From Betaproteobacteria bacterium (GTDB taxonomy: Bacteria; Pseudomonadota; Gammaproteobacteria; Burkholderiales; Usitatibacteraceae), in contig JADJSD010000001.1 in assembly GCA_016711875.1 (NCBI GenBank), positions 1,054,001-1,118,000 of the forward strand: DNA of 64,000 nt, in the 5' to 3' direction. Shown here piece by piece: positions 9,079 to 21,893 of the stretch. A program made the translations under genes and the position numbers. Every line of letters begins with the position of its first letter. The first letter of the stretch is position 1. Below the pieces are notes generated by a model. The model had not been told where the DNA came from and did not search any database. It saw only the letters and a program-made list of their open reading frames with translations.

Positions 9079-10854
9079 TCAGGGGCCTTTCCAGCCCCAC
9101 GCCTCGACGGGGTCGTGACCGCGCAGTTCTAGGGGCCCCAAGGCATCCAGCTGCGCCGCCCCGGCCTTCTCCCGGACAGGTCCGCTCAGGACCGCCCGGT
9201 AGCCCAGCCGCTTGGCCTCGTCCTGCAGGCGGGCGGCCACGTTGGCGGCGTCGGCCACGGCGGTGAAGTTGAACCGCTCGCGCGATCCGACGTGACCCAC
9301 GACCCCTTCGCCCGCGGCGAGGCCGACACCCACCTCGAGCGGCGGTTCGTTCCGCTTGGCGCGCTGGGCATTGAGGTGGTCGATGCCGCGCAGCAGGTCC
9401 TCGGCTGCACGGAAGGCGGCACCGGCGGGATCGTCGATGGCCTTGGGCGCCCCGAAGACGGCCATGACGCCATCGCCGCGGATGTTGTCGAGAAAGCCCT
9501 CGTGCTTGTGAACGGCCGCCACCGCGACATCGTGGAACCGGTTGAGGAGCGCCATGGCCTCCTCGGGCGTGGATTTCTCCGTGAACGCCGTGGAGCCCCG
9601 CAGGTCCGCGAAGAGGAACGCGAGCGTGCGAGTGGCGGCGCGATGGCCCGGCTCGATGCGGCCGGCGAGAATGCCCTCGAGCACCGGCGGGCTCACGTAA
9701 CCGCCGAACGCATGGGTGAGACGGTCCCGCGAGCGGCGGTGGTCCCGGGCATCGAGCGCGGCGCGCGCCGCCACGGCGAGGAACACCGTGAGAAGCGCCG
9801 CGGCGATGGGCAGGTGCGTGCCGGCACGCAGCAACATCACGGAACCCACGACGAGACCCGTCGCCGTGAGTCCGCCCGCCACGAGCGCGAGTCGCCAGTC
9901 GCGGACGGCGAGGAGCAGGGCGCAGGCCGAGAGCAGGAAGACGAGCGTGGCCGGATGCGCGGGCTCGATGGGCGTGCCGTGCAGCGCCGTGCGCAGCACC
10001 TGCGCGTGGGCGAGGACACCGGGCGCATCCTTCCGACCGCCCGGTTCCCACCCCGCGAGGTTCACCGGCTGCGCGATGCGGTCCGTGAATCGCTGGGTCT
10101 CGCCGATGAGCACGATGCGGCCACCGAACAGCCGCTCGAGGCCGGCGGGGTCCTGCAGCTCCAGCACGCGCGCGAGCGACACGTAGCGGTAGGGCGTGCC
10201 CAGCGCGTAGTCGGTGATGCCCTCGCGGCAGTTCTTCGACAAGCCCGAGCAAAGGCGCCCGGCGAACGTCGGGAACGCGCCGTCTTCGGTCGGAAGCGCG
10301 AGCAGGTAGCGGCGCGTCACGCCGTCGATGTCGCGGCCGAAGAGCGCGAGGCCCATGCGCTTGTCGTCAACGACGGCGAGGAAAGGCGTGTGGATCGTCT
10401 TCGCGGCGCCCTGGCCGTCCACGGCGAGCGCGACGACGAACGGGTGCACGGCGCGGGCGGCGGCGAGTCCCCTGGCGAGCGCGAGGTCGAGCCCGGGACG
10501 GATGGAATCGAACGATTTCTCAGGCAGCGTGACGTCGAGCCCGATGGCCTTCGGCTTCGCCGCCGCGATCTTCGCGAGCGCCTCGCCCAGGGGCGCGTGC
10601 CAGAGCGCGAGCGGCTCGCCGATGGCTTTCTCGGTCGCCTCGTCGAGGCCGACGATGACGATGTCGTCGGGTGCGCTCTTCGGTCCGGCGGCGCGAAGGA
10701 CGCCGAAGGACTGGTCGAGCGCGAAGAGGTCCGCCCGCTCCGCGAGGGGTGTCCAGGCGAAGAGGAAGCCCGCGAGCGCGACGGCGGCCACGCCCAGCCA
10801 GGGGGTCGGCGGGCGTTCCTGCGGCGGCGCGGCGGGCTTTCGGGGGGAGGGCAT
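9079..10854 (-). CDS. CHASE2-domain class III nucleotide cyclase, membrane-bound
   Basis: 591 residues: a short cytoplasmic tail, one membrane segment (about 18-36), an extracytoplasmic CHASE2 sensor domain (about 40-310, with VIVGLDEAT and GRIVLIGETQ), three more membrane segments (about 310-380), and a class III cyclase domain (about 400-580). Metal ligands are present: D417 in FADLRGST and D461 in IRGDGVMAVFGAP. The late motif AVADAANVAARL keeps the Asp, Asn and Arg. The position usually occupied by the adenine-selecting lysine before IxGD reads Asn (LDNIRGD), so specificity for ATP is not assured. The gene starts 75 bases from a divergent Crp/Fnr regulator and precedes the FecR-like gene. 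It probably turns an envelope signal into cyclic nucleotide. Confidence 0.9.
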   Translation of the reverse strand: MPSPRKPAAPPQERPPTPWLGVAAVALAGFLFAWTPLAERADLFALDQSFGVLRAAGPKSAPDDIVIVGLDEATEKAIGEPLALWHAPLGEALAKIAAAKPKAIGLDVTLPEKSFDSIRPGLDLALARGLAAARAVHPFVVALAVDGQGAAKTIHTPFLAVVDDKRMGLALFGRDIDGVTRRYLLALPTEDGAFPTFAGRLCSGLSKNCREGITDYALGTPYRYVSLARVLELQDPAGLERLFGGRIVLIGETQRFTDRIAQPVNLAGWEPGGRKDAPGVLAHAQVLRTALHGTPIEPAHPATLVFLLSACALLLAVRDWRLALVAGGLTATGLVVGSVMLLRAGTHLPIAAALLTVFLAVAARAALDARDHRRSRDRLTHAFGGYVSPPVLEGILAGRIEPGHRAATRTLAFLFADLRGSTAFTEKSTPEEAMALLNRFHDVAVAAVHKHEGFLDNIRGDGVMAVFGAPKAIDDPAGAAFRAAEDLLRGIDHLNAQRAKRNEPPLEVGVGLAAGEGVVGHVGSRERFNFTAVADAANVAARLQDEAKRLGYRAVLSGPVREKAGAAQLDALGPLELRGHDPVEAWGWKGP

Positions 10855-10929
10855 GGGGCGGGCGTATCTTAACGCGACGCCTGCACGGTGCTAGACTCGA
10901 CACTCCCCCAAGATGGCATTCCTCCCGAG

Positions 10930-11583
10930 ATGAACGGCGAGCCCCCGACCCCTGCGCAGCTTGCTTCGATCCCGGATTCCTTCGTCCGCAATCTCGCCGC
11001 GCTCGGTCGCGTGCGCACCTACCCCAAGAACACGGTCTTCATCACCGAGGGCGATTCCAGCGACTCGGTGTTCGTGATCCTCTCGGGCAAGGTGAAGGCC
11101 TTCGTGTCGGACTCGGAAGGGCACGAGCTCATCCTGAACAACCAGGTGCCGGGCGACTACGTGGGCGAGATGGCCCTGGACGGCAAGCCTCGCTCGGCCT
11201 CGGTGGTGACGCTCGAGCCGACGACTTTTTCGGTGGTGCAGCGCGAGCCCCTGCTCGAAGCCATCCGCCAGAATCCCGATTTCGCCCTCGAGATGATCGG
11301 CAAGGTCATCGAGCGCGCCCGCGAGGCCACGGACAACGTGAAGAACCTCGCCCTCCTCGACGTGTACGGCCGCGTCGCGCGGCTGCTGCTCAACATGTCG
11401 GTGGAGGAGAAGGACGGGAAGATGCGCATTCCCGAGAAGATCACCCAGCAGGAGATCGCCGAGCGTGTGGGAGCCTCGCGCGACATGGTGAGCCGGATCT
11501 TCCGGGACCTGACGGTGGGCGGCTACATTACGGTCGAGAACCGGATCATCACGCTGAACAAGAAGCCGCCTGCGCGCTGGTAG
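10930..11583 (+). CDS. Crp/Fnr-family transcriptional regulator
   Basis: A 217-residue regulator with an N-terminal cyclic-nucleotide-binding barrel (about 15-130) and a C-terminal winged helix (about 150-215). The phosphate-binding cassette reads GEMALDGKPRSASVV, keeping the Gly-Glu and Arg-Ser pairs that hold cAMP in E. coli Crp, with a two-residue shorter loop. The helix-turn-helix is ITQQEIAERVGASRDMVSRI, and its Arg-x-x-x-Ser-Arg recognition pattern is typical of Crp relatives. No Fnr-type cysteine cluster is present. I preferred the ATG at 10930; an in-frame GTG at 10888 would add 14 residues. The divergent cyclase next door makes a cyclic-nucleotide circuit likely. It abuts glmU tail to tail with 9 bases between. 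Confidence 0.88.
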   Translation: MNGEPPTPAQLASIPDSFVRNLAALGRVRTYPKNTVFITEGDSSDSVFVILSGKVKAFVSDSEGHELILNNQVPGDYVGEMALDGKPRSASVVTLEPTTFSVVQREPLLEAIRQNPDFALEMIGKVIERAREATDNVKNLALLDVYGRVARLLLNMSVEEKDGKMRIPEKITQQEIAERVGASRDMVSRIFRDLTVGGYITVENRIITLNKKPPARW

Positions 11584-11592
11584 TGCCGCAGG

Positions 11593-12966
11593 CTATTTCT
11601 TCTTCTCGGGTCGCTTCCAGCCGGGTTTGGTGACCTGCGACTTCGGGTTGAGCGTGAGCTCCCCGGCGGGCGCATCCTTGAATACCGTGGTGCCCGCGCC
11701 GATGTCCGCACCGTCGCCGATCGTCACCGGCGCGACGAGCTGCACGTCGGAGCCGATGTGCACGCGGTCACCGATCACCGTGCGGTGCTTGTGGGCGCCG
11801 TCGTAGTTGCAGGTGATGGTGCCCGCGCCCACGTTCACGTCCTGGCCCACCGTCGAGTCGCCGATGTACGAAAGATGGTTCACCTTGCTGCGTGCGGCGA
11901 TGGCGCTCGCCTTCACCTCGACGAAGTTGCCGATGTGGACGTCCTCGGCCAGTTCCGTGCCGGGTCGAAGGCGCGCGTAGGGACCGATCTTCGCGTTCGC
12001 CCCGACGCTCGCTTCCTCCAGCAGGCTGAAGGGCCGGATCTCGGTGCCGTCGCCGACCGTGACGTCGCGCAGGATGCAGTTCGCGCCGATGGTGACGCCT
12101 TCGCCCAGCGCGACCTTGCCTTCGAAGACGCAGTTCACGTCGATGTGAACGTCCTTGCCGCAAGTGAGCTCGCCACGCACGTCGATGCGGGCGGGGTCGG
12201 CGAGCGTCACGCCAGCATCGAGCAGGGCGTGGGCGCGGTCCAGCTGCAGCAAGCGCTCCACGCGGGCGAGTTCGCGCTTGGAATTCACGCCGAGGCACTC
12301 GGTGGAAGACTGCGGCTGGCGGACCGCAACCGGGAAGCGCTCGGCCACGGCGGCGGCCACGATGTCGGTGAGGTAGTACTCGCCCTGCGCGTTGTCGTTG
12401 CCCAGGCCCGCGAGCCAGGTGCTCAGCTTGGCGAAGGGAACGGCCATGATGCCGGTGTTGATCTCGCGGATGGCACGCTCGGCCTCGGTGGCATCGCGCT
12501 CCTCGACGATCTTCGTCACGCGGCCGGAGGCATCGCGGACGATGCGGCCCATTCCCCTGGGATCGTCGAGATCCTGGGTGAGGAGGGCGAGCTGGTTCTC
12601 GGCAGCCGCGTCGACAAGCGATCGCATGGTGCCGGTCGCGATGCGAGGCACGTCACCGTAGAGAATGAGGATGACGCCGGCGGGATCGAGCTTCGGGAGA
12701 GCCTGCATGACGGCGTGGCCCGTGCCCAGTTGGCGGTCCTGCACGGCCCAGGCCACGTCGGGCGCCTCGAGCCGCTTGGCGACCGTCTCGCCGCCGTGGC
12801 CGATGACCACGGCGAGGCGCGAGGGCGCGAGGCGCCTGGCCGATTCGAGGATGTGCAGCAGCATGGGCCGGCCCCCGAGGGGGTGGGGAACCTTGGGCAG
12901 GCGCGAATTCATGCGCTTGCCCTGGCCGGCGGCCAGCACGACGACCTGGAGCGATTGGGTGGTCAT
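11593..12966 (-). CDS. glmU: Bifunctional UDP-N-acetylglucosamine pyrophosphorylase / glucosamine-1-phosphate N-acetyltransferase
   Basis: 457 residues, full length. The N-terminal nucleotidyltransferase domain (1-230) opens with [20 protein letters not shown], in which Lys and Arg bind the nucleotide. The C-terminal half is a left-handed beta-helix of hexapeptide repeats (about 250-440), with [20 protein letters not shown] and [14 protein letters not shown] typical of the acetyl-CoA site. It makes UDP-GlcNAc from the product of GlmS and GlmM, for peptidoglycan and LPS. The C-terminus is a short basic tail. It lies downstream of the ATP synthase operon on the same strand but is separated from it by a strong terminator, so it needs its own promoter. 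Confidence 0.97.
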   Translation of the reverse strand: MTTQSLQVVVLAAGQGKRMNSRLPKVPHPLGGRPMLLHILESARRLAPSRLAVVIGHGGETVAKRLEAPDVAWAVQDRQLGTGHAVMQALPKLDPAGVILILYGDVPRIATGTMRSLVDAAAENQLALLTQDLDDPRGMGRIVRDASGRVTKIVEERDATEAERAIREINTGIMAVPFAKLSTWLAGLGNDNAQGEYYLTDIVAAAVAERFPVAVRQPQSSTECLGVNSKRELARVERLLQLDRAHALLDAGVTLADPARIDVRGELTCGKDVHIDVNCVFEGKVALGEGVTIGANCILRDVTVGDGTEIRPFSLLEEASVGANAKIGPYARLRPGTELAEDVHIGNFVEVKASAIAARSKVNHLSYIGDSTVGQDVNVGAGTITCNYDGAHKHRTVIGDRVHIGSDVQLVAPVTIGDGADIGAGTTVFKDAPAGELTLNPKSQVTKPGWKRPEKKK

Positions 12967-12996
12967 GGGCGAGGGGGCGTTTCTAGCAGGCGGTCC

Positions 12997-13029
12997 AAAT
13001 AAAAAGGGCAGGGTTGGTTAACCCTGCCC
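12997..13029 (-). terminator. Intrinsic terminator of the ATP synthase operon
   Basis: On the minus strand GGGCAGGGTT, loop AACC and AACCCTGCCC form a perfect 10-base-pair stem (13006-13029), followed by TTTTTATTT (complement of 12997-13005). It lies 150 bases after the atpC stop and just before glmU, so it ends the atp transcript. Confidence 0.9.
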
Positions 13030-13179
13030 GAACCTGTTGCGCCTCTGAATCAAGGAGTTTCGTGATCTCCCCTACGACCCTCGCGATGGGTCCGGCGGGG
13101 ACTCGTCGCGTGGATCTTGCTTCTACGGCGTGATTCAAACGAGATGTTACCACAGCCCGCTGATGGCCTGAAAAGGGGG

Positions 13180-13602
13180 CTAGCGAGTGCTCTTGAGCTT
13201 GCGGATGGCGGCCAGCTGGGCGACCGATTCGGCGATGGCAGCCTGCATCTCGGCGATTTCCATGTCTCCGGTTCGGTTAGCGAGCGCTTCCTCTGCAAGA
13301 CGCTTGGCCTCGAGGGCCTTGGCTTCGTCCAGGTTCTCCGCGCGCACCGACGTGTCGGCGAGCACGGTGACCACGTGGGGCTGCACCTCCATCATGCCGC
13401 CCGAAACGTAGATGATTTCTTCCTTGGCCTCGCCCGGGCGCTTGATGCGCACGGTACCCGGCTTGATGCGGGTGAGGAGGGCGGCGTGCTCGGGGAGGAT
13501 CCCCAGCTCGCCCGATTCTCCCGGGGCGACGATCATCTCGGCTTCTCCCGAGAAGACCGCCGTTTCGGCGCTGACGATGTCGACGTGAAAGGTCTTGGCC
13601 AT
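13180..13602 (-). CDS. atpC: ATP synthase F1 subunit epsilon
   Basis: 140 residues. It is the rotor-stalk subunit that couples gamma to the c ring and can inhibit ATP hydrolysis. The N-terminal beta-sandwich (about 1-85) has MAKTFHVDIVSAETAVFSGE and the conserved PGESGELGILPEHAALLTRI. The C-terminal helical hairpin (90-138) is present, with an Ala/Glu-rich composition. It is the last gene of the atp operon, 12 bases after atpD, and is followed by the terminator at 12997-13029. Confidence 0.97.
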   Translation of the reverse strand: MAKTFHVDIVSAETAVFSGEAEMIVAPGESGELGILPEHAALLTRIKPGTVRIKRPGEAKEEIIYVSGGMMEVQPHVVTVLADTSVRAENLDEAKALEAKRLAEEALANRTGDMEIAEMQAAIAESVAQLAAIRKLKSTR

Positions 13603-13614
13603 GGGGGCGGGCTC

Positions 13615-15054
<1,440 letters not shown>

Positions 15055-15106
15055 TCAGTCCTGGAAGGTATTCGTATGATTTCGTCGCCGCGCCGCCCGG
15101 GCGGCC

Positions 15107-15982
15107 CTAGACGGCCGCCGCGCCGCCGACGATCTCCGAGAGTTCCTTGGTGATCGCCGCCTGGCGCGACTTGTTGTAGACGAGGGTGAGCTGGTCGATG
15201 ACGCTCGAGGCGTTGTCGCTCGCGGCCTTCATGGCCACCATGCGCGCCGACTGCTCGCTCGCGATGTTCTCGCACAGGGCCTGGTAGACGATGGCCTCGA
15301 GGTAGCGCCGAAGGAGCTGCTCGAGCACCGTCTTCGCGTCCGGCTCGTACAGGTAATCCCAGCCGCCCTTGGCGGTGCGGTCGTCGGCCTGGAGGCGGTC
15401 GGCCGGCAGCGGCAGCAGCTGCTCGATGACCGGCTCCTGCTTCATCGTGTTGATGAAGCGCGTGTAGACCACGTAGACCGTGCCGATCTCGCCTTTCACG
15501 TAATCCTGGATCATCACGCGGCCCGGGCCCACGAGCTTGTCGAGGTGGGGCGTGTCGCCGTAATGCGTGAGGTGGGAGACGATGCGGCCGCCGAAGCGCT
15601 GCAGGAAGGCGAGGCCCTTGTTGCCGAAGGCGGTGAAGCGCACCTTGCGGCCTTCGTCCTGCCACTCCTTCACCTTGCCCGTGAGCAGGCGCAGCGAGTT
15701 CGTGTTGAGGCCGCCGCACAGGCCCTTGTCGGACGTGACGAGGATGACGCCGATGTCCTTGCGGTCCTCGCGCTTCACGAGGAACTCGTGGCGGTACTCC
15801 GGGTTGGCGTTGGACAGGTGCGCGGCGATGTTGCGGATCTTGTCGCCGTACGGGCGCGCATGGCGCATGCGCTCCTGCGCCTTGCGCATCTTGGAGGCCG
15901 CGACCATTTCCATGGCCTTGGTGATCTTGCGCGTGCTCTGCACGCTCTTGATCTTGGTCCGGATTTCCTTGGAGCCAGCCAT
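15107..15982 (-). CDS. atpG: ATP synthase F1 subunit gamma
   Basis: 291 residues, the central rotor shaft. It begins [20 protein letters not shown] with the usual [16 protein letters not shown] coil, and has the conserved [11 protein letters not shown] near residue 83. The C-terminal helix contains [20 protein letters not shown] and [20 protein letters not shown], the part that reaches into the alpha-beta ring. The start is the ATG at 15982, 11 bases after the atpA stop; the frame is open well upstream but only this start fits the family. Confidence 0.97.
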   Translation of the reverse strand: MAGSKEIRTKIKSVQSTRKITKAMEMVAASKMRKAQERMRHARPYGDKIRNIAAHLSNANPEYRHEFLVKREDRKDIGVILVTSDKGLCGGLNTNSLRLLTGKVKEWQDEGRKVRFTAFGNKGLAFLQRFGGRIVSHLTHYGDTPHLDKLVGPGRVMIQDYVKGEIGTVYVVYTRFINTMKQEPVIEQLLPLPADRLQADDRTAKGGWDYLYEPDAKTVLEQLLRRYLEAIVYQALCENIASEQSARMVAMKAASDNASSVIDQLTLVYNKSRQAAITKELSEIVGGAAAV

Positions 15983-15993
15983 CGGGGGATGTC

Positions 15994-17535
15994 CTAGTAG
16001 GAACCGTTCTTCTTGAAGTCCTTGAGGGCTTCGTGGAGCTTGGCCTCGTCGTCCTTCGACAGGTCCTTGGTCGACTCGATGCGGTCCACGAGGTCGCCGT
16101 GCTTGCCCTTCAGGTAGTCGCGCATGGCACGCTCGCAGGCGAGCGCCTTGGGCACCGCCACGTCGTCGAAGTAGCCGTGGTTGGCGGCGAAGAGCGTGAG
16201 CGCCATTTCCCAGACCTGCAGCGGCTGGTACTGCGGCTGCTTCATCAGCTCCGTCACCATGCGGCCGCGGTCGAGCTGCTTGCGGGTGGCTTCGTCGAGG
16301 TCCGAGGCGAACTGCGCGAAGGCCGCGAGCTCGCGGTATTGGGCGAGCGCGAGGCGCACGCCGCCGCCGAGCTTCTTGATGACCTTCGTCTGCGCCGAGC
16401 CGCCGACGCGCGAAACCGAGATGCCCGCGTTGATGGCGGGGCGGATGCCGGCGTTGAAGAGGTCGGTCTCCAGGAAGATCTGGCCGTCCGTGATCGAGAT
16501 CACGTTGGTCGGCACGAACGCGGACACGTCGCCCGCCTGGGTCTCGATGACCGGCAACGCGGTGAGCGAGCCCGTCTTGCCCTTGACGGCGCCGTTCGTG
16601 AATTTCTCGACGTATTCCTCGTTCACGCGCGCGGCGCGCTCGAGCAGGCGCGAGTGGAGGTAGAACACGTCGCCGGGGTACGCCTCGCGGCCCGGCGGGC
16701 GGCGAAGCAGCAGGGAGATCTGGCGGTAAGCCCAGGCCTGTTTGGTGAGGTCGTCGTAGATGATGAGGGCGTCCTGGCCGCGGTCGCGGAAATACTCGCC
16801 CATCGTGCAGCCCGAATAGGGCGCGATGTACTGGGTGGCGGCGGGGTCGGACGCGGTGGCGGCGACGACGATGGTGTAGGCCATCGCGCCGTGCTCCTCG
16901 AGCTTGCGGACCACGTTCGCGATCGTCGACGCCTTCTGGCCGATGGCGACGTAGATGCAGATGAGGTCCTTGCCCTTCTGGTTGATGATCGTGTCGACGG
17001 CGACGGCGGTCTTGCCCGTCTGGCGGTCGCCGATGATGAGTTCGCGCTGGCCGCGGCCGACCGGCACCATCGCGTCGATGGACTTGAGGCCCGTCTGCAC
17101 CGGCTGCGACACGCTCTTGCGCCAGATGACGCCCGGGGCGACCTTCTCGATCGGATCCGTCATCTTCGCGTTGACCGGACCCTTGCCGTCGATCGGCTCG
17201 CCCAGGGAGTTCACGACGCGCCCGATCAGCTCCGGGCCGACCGGCACCTCGAGGATGCGGCTCGTGCACTTGACGGTGTCGCCTTCCGAGATGTGTTCGT
17301 AGGCACCCAGCACGACCGCGCCGACGAAGTCGCGCTCGAGGTTGAGCGCCATGCCCATGGTGCCGCCGGGGAACTCGAGCATCTCGCCTTGCATCACGTC
17401 CGTGAGGCCGTGCACGCGGCAGATGCCGTCGGTCACCGAAATCACCGTCCCCTCGGTGCGCTTTTCGGCGGACACCTGGAGGTTCTGGATCTTCGATTTG
17501 ATCAGTTCGCTGATTTCAGCCGGGTTGATTTGCAT
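15994..17535 (-). CDS. atpA: ATP synthase F1 subunit alpha
   Basis: 513 residues, the non-catalytic nucleotide-binding subunit. It starts [17 protein letters not shown], the standard betaproteobacterial N-terminus. The P-loop is [20 protein letters not shown], followed by [31 protein letters not shown] and the arginine-finger region [17 protein letters not shown]. The C-terminal helical domain ends [10 protein letters not shown]. The chosen start at 17535 lies 26 bases after atpH; the frame is open further upstream through atpH. Alpha interleaves with beta in the F1 head. Confidence 0.98.
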   Translation of the reverse strand: MQINPAEISELIKSKIQNLQVSAEKRTEGTVISVTDGICRVHGLTDVMQGEMLEFPGGTMGMALNLERDFVGAVVLGAYEHISEGDTVKCTSRILEVPVGPELIGRVVNSLGEPIDGKGPVNAKMTDPIEKVAPGVIWRKSVSQPVQTGLKSIDAMVPVGRGQRELIIGDRQTGKTAVAVDTIINQKGKDLICIYVAIGQKASTIANVVRKLEEHGAMAYTIVVAATASDPAATQYIAPYSGCTMGEYFRDRGQDALIIYDDLTKQAWAYRQISLLLRRPPGREAYPGDVFYLHSRLLERAARVNEEYVEKFTNGAVKGKTGSLTALPVIETQAGDVSAFVPTNVISITDGQIFLETDLFNAGIRPAINAGISVSRVGGSAQTKVIKKLGGGVRLALAQYRELAAFAQFASDLDEATRKQLDRGRMVTELMKQPQYQPLQVWEMALTLFAANHGYFDDVAVPKALACERAMRDYLKGKHGDLVDRIESTKDLSKDDEAKLHEALKDFKKNGSY

Positions 17536-17561
17536 GTGGGGCTCCGAATGCGTAGGGGGCG

Positions 17562-18098
17562 TCAGCGCGCGAGCGCGATCGCCATTTGCGCGAGGGCGTC
17601 GCGCACCGAGGCGTTGATCACCTCGTCGCCGACGTGCACGCGCGCGCCGCCGATGAGGGAGGCGTCGATTTCCACCGAGGCTTCGACCTTGCGGCCGTAC
17701 TTCCGGGCAAGGCTCGCCACGAGGTCGTCGCGTTCGGCGGCCTCGAGCGGGCGGGCGCTCACGATGCGCGCCTTGACGACACTCTCGTGATCCCGCTTGA
17801 GGGCCTCGAATTGCGAGGCGATCTCCGGCAGCAGCGCGGCCCGCGTACCCTCGACCAGGAGGGTGACGAGGTTCCTCACGGGGCCGGAGAGCTTGTCGCC
17901 CCCCACCGCGAAGAAGCACTCGAGCTTCTGGCCCCGGGTGAGCCGCGGGTTGGCGAGCAGCTCGGCCATCTGGCCTTCCTGCGCGATGGCGCCGGCGAGC
18001 GCGAGCCCGCCGGACCAGCCGGCGAGGTCCTTGGCATCCAGAGCCGTGCGGAAGGCCGCTTCGGCGTAGGGGCGGGCGACGGTGGCGATTTCGGCCAT
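17562..18098 (-). CDS. atpH: ATP synthase subunit delta (OSCP)
   Basis: 178 residues, the peripheral-stalk cap that joins the b subunits to the top of F1. The N-terminal helical bundle begins [20 protein letters not shown]. The C-terminal domain has the family signature [20 protein letters not shown] followed by [11 protein letters not shown]. It fits exactly between atpF and atpA, with 8 and 26 bases of spacing. Length and motifs are normal. Confidence 0.96.
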   Translation of the reverse strand: MAEIATVARPYAEAAFRTALDAKDLAGWSGGLALAGAIAQEGQMAELLANPRLTRGQKLECFFAVGGDKLSGPVRNLVTLLVEGTRAALLPEIASQFEALKRDHESVVKARIVSARPLEAAERDDLVASLARKYGRKVEASVEIDASLIGGARVHVGDEVINASVRDALAQMAIALAR

Positions 18099-18106
18099 GG
18101 CGCGTC

Positions 18107-18577
18107 CTAGAGCTCCGCCTTCAGCTTGCTGAGCATCTCGGTATGGGCCCTGGCGTCGACTTCGCGCTGCAGGATCTTCTCCGCGCCGGCGACCGCCAGG
18201 CGGGCGACCTGCTCGCGAAGTTCCGTGCGGGCCTTGGCGACTTCCGCCGCGATCTGCTCGCGTGCGCCGGCCACGATGCGGTCGGCTTCGGCTTTCGCCG
18301 CCTGCCGGGCCTCGTCGACGATCTGCGTCCCGCGCTTCTCGCTCTCGGTGAGGACACCCGAGGCGCGATCGCGCGCTTCCTTCATGGAGGCTTCGCCCTT
18401 GCGCTCGGCCTCGACCAGCGCGGCCTTGCCCTTTTCGGCGGCCGCGAGTCCGTCGGCGATGCGCTTGTTGCGCTCCTCGATGGCCCGGGTGAGGGGCGGC
18501 CAGATGAACTTGACCGCAAACCAGATGAGGAAGGCGAACGACAGCGCCTGGACGAACAAGGTCGCGTTGATATTCAT
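18107..18577 (-). CDS. atpF: ATP synthase F0 subunit b
   Basis: 156 residues. One N-terminal membrane helix (about 5-27: [20 protein letters not shown]) is followed by a long charged coiled coil rich in Ala, Glu, Lys and Arg. The dimer forms the peripheral stalk of F0F1. There is a single b gene and no b-prime copy, which fits the standard proteobacterial operon. It lies 28 bases after atpE. Confidence 0.96.
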   Translation of the reverse strand: MNINATLFVQALSFAFLIWFAVKFIWPPLTRAIEERNKRIADGLAAAEKGKAALVEAERKGEASMKEARDRASGVLTESEKRGTQIVDEARQAAKAEADRIVAGAREQIAAEVAKARTELREQVARLAVAGAEKILQREVDARAHTEMLSKLKAEL

Positions 18578-18605
18578 GGCAACGACCCTTTCGGTTGGAC
18601 GCGGG

Positions 18606-20161
<1,556 letters not shown>

Positions 20162-20242
20162 GGACGCGAGGGTCGACAAACCTAAAGATTCTAGCCCGGA
20201 AGGGGGGCGGGGGTCAAAACTTGCGGCGGCGCAAAACCGGGC

Positions 20243-21103
20243 CTAGCGCCGCTTCAGCCGCGAAACGAGGCCGTCGAGCTGGTCGAGGCTCGCGTAATCG
20301 ATGACGAGGCTGCCGCGGCCGCCACGGCGCGCCTTCACCGATACGTGCGTGGCCAAGGCCTCCGACAAATCCTCCTCGAGGCGGCGGGTGTCGGGGTCGG
20401 CCCGTCCCGCGGCGGCCTTGGCGGCGGACTTCGGCGGCAAGGCGGCGTGCTGGACGAGTCGCTCGGTCTCGCGAACCGACAGCGACTTCGCCGCGACCTG
20501 TTCGGCAAGCTCGACCTGCTTCGACTTCGACACGCCGAGCAGCGCCCGCGCATGGCCCATGTCGATCCGGCCCTCCAGGAGCATGTCCTGGACGGATTTC
20601 GCGAGCTCGAGCAGCCGCAGGAGGTTGGTGACGGCGCTTCTCGAGCGTCCGACGGCCTTGGCGGCCTCCTCGTGGGTCAGGCCGAACTCGTCGATCAGGC
20701 GCTTCAGGCCCGCGGCCTCCTCGATGGGGCTCAGGTCCTCGCGCTGGATGTTCTCGATGAGACCGATGCCGAGGGCCGCGTCGTCCGGAACGTCGCGCAC
20801 GAGCGCGGGGACGCGTTCGAGACCCGCCAGCTGTGCCGCACGCCAGCGGCGCTCGCCGGCGAGAATCTCGTACTCGCCGCCGGCCAGGGGGCGCACGACG
20901 ATCGGCTGCAGGATTCCCCGGGCGCGAATCGACTCGGCCAGCTCCGCCAGCGACGCCTGGTCCATGCGGGTGCGGGGCTGGTACTTGCCCGGCTGCAGGC
21001 GGCGGACGGGCAACTCGGCGAGTTCGCCTTCGGTCCGCCCCTTGGTTCCGCCGCCCAGCAATGCGTCGAGGCCGCGGCCGAGTCCCTTGTGCTTGGTGGT
21101 CAT
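20243..21103 (-). CDS. parB: Chromosome partitioning protein ParB (CTPase, parS-binding)
   Basis: 286 residues. The N-terminal CTP-binding domain has LQPGKYQPRTRMDQASLAEL and the GGEYEILAGERRWRAAQLAG block with GERRWR. The helix-turn-helix (about 150-175) reads LTHEEAAKAVGRSRSAVTNL. The C-terminal dimer domain ends LDQLDGLVSRLKRR. ParB clamps at parS sites and spreads, working with ParA to segregate the origin. Two strong parS sites lie 3.4 kb away upstream of mnmG. The parA gene is 15 bases upstream and certainly co-transcribed. Confidence 0.96.
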   Translation of the reverse strand: MTTKHKGLGRGLDALLGGGTKGRTEGELAELPVRRLQPGKYQPRTRMDQASLAELAESIRARGILQPIVVRPLAGGEYEILAGERRWRAAQLAGLERVPALVRDVPDDAALGIGLIENIQREDLSPIEEAAGLKRLIDEFGLTHEEAAKAVGRSRSAVTNLLRLLELAKSVQDMLLEGRIDMGHARALLGVSKSKQVELAEQVAAKSLSVRETERLVQHAALPPKSAAKAAAGRADPDTRRLEEDLSEALATHVSVKARRGGRGSLVIDYASLDQLDGLVSRLKRR

Positions 21104-21118
21104 GGATGTTCCTCGGGG

Positions 21119-21892
21119 TCAGGCGACGGCGTGGCCGCTGCGCTCCAGGAGCTCGCGCGCGAACGCGAGGTGCGATTGGGCCCCCTTGGAAGCCGGGTCG
21201 TGCAGCAGGACGGGCTTGCCGAAGGAGGGCGCCTCGGCGATCCGGATGTTGCGCGGGATCACCGTGTCGAAGACCTTGTCGCCGTAATGGCGCTTCAGCT
21301 CGTCGGAAACCTGCACGGTGAGGGTGCTGCGAGGGTCGTACATCGTGCGCACGAGCGCCTCGATCTCGATCGCCGGATTGAGGTTCTGCTTCACCTTGCG
21401 CAGCGTGCCCACGAGGTCGGAGAGACCCTCGAGCGCGTAGTACTCGCACTGCATCGGGATGATGACGGCGTCCGCCGCCGTGAACCCGTTCACCGTGAGC
21501 ATGTTGAGCGCGGGCGGGCAGTCGATCACGACGAAATCGTAGTCGGCGCGCACGGCATCGATGGCCGTGCGCAGGCGGTATTCGCGCTTGTCCATTCCGA
21601 TCAGCTCGACTTCCGCGCCCGCGAGGTCGCGGTTGGAGCCCACCACGTCGAATCCGCCCTCGACCCGCCGGCGGGAGGCGCCGACGTCGCACTCGCCCAG
21701 CAGCACGTCATAGACGCTTCGCTCGATTTCGCTCTTGTCGACGCCGGCACCGGTCGTGGCATTGCCTTGCGGGTCGAGGTCCACGAGCAACACGCGCCTG
21801 CCGTAATGCGCGAGGCTCGCGCTGAGGTTCACGGCGATGGAGGTCTTGCCGACGCCGCCCTTCTGGTTCGCGATGACGTAGACGCGGGCCAT
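21119..21892 (-). CDS. parA: Chromosome partitioning ATPase ParA (Soj-type)
   Basis: 257 residues, the short chromosomal type without a DNA-binding N-terminal extension. The deviant Walker A is KGGVGKTSIAVNLSASLAHY, with the signature lysine KGG. Walker A' is VLLVDLDPQGNATTGAGVDK and Walker B is DFVVIDCPPALNMLTVNGF. It forms ATP-dependent nucleoid-bound gradients that move ParB-parS complexes. It begins one base after rsmG and precedes parB, the standard order next to the origin. Confidence 0.97.
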   Translation of the reverse strand: MARVYVIANQKGGVGKTSIAVNLSASLAHYGRRVLLVDLDPQGNATTGAGVDKSEIERSVYDVLLGECDVGASRRRVEGGFDVVGSNRDLAGAEVELIGMDKREYRLRTAIDAVRADYDFVVIDCPPALNMLTVNGFTAADAVIIPMQCEYYALEGLSDLVGTLRKVKQNLNPAIEIEALVRTMYDPRSTLTVQVSDELKRHYGDKVFDTVIPRNIRIAEAPSFGKPVLLHDPASKGAQSHLAFARELLERSGHAVA

Positions 21893-21893
21893 C

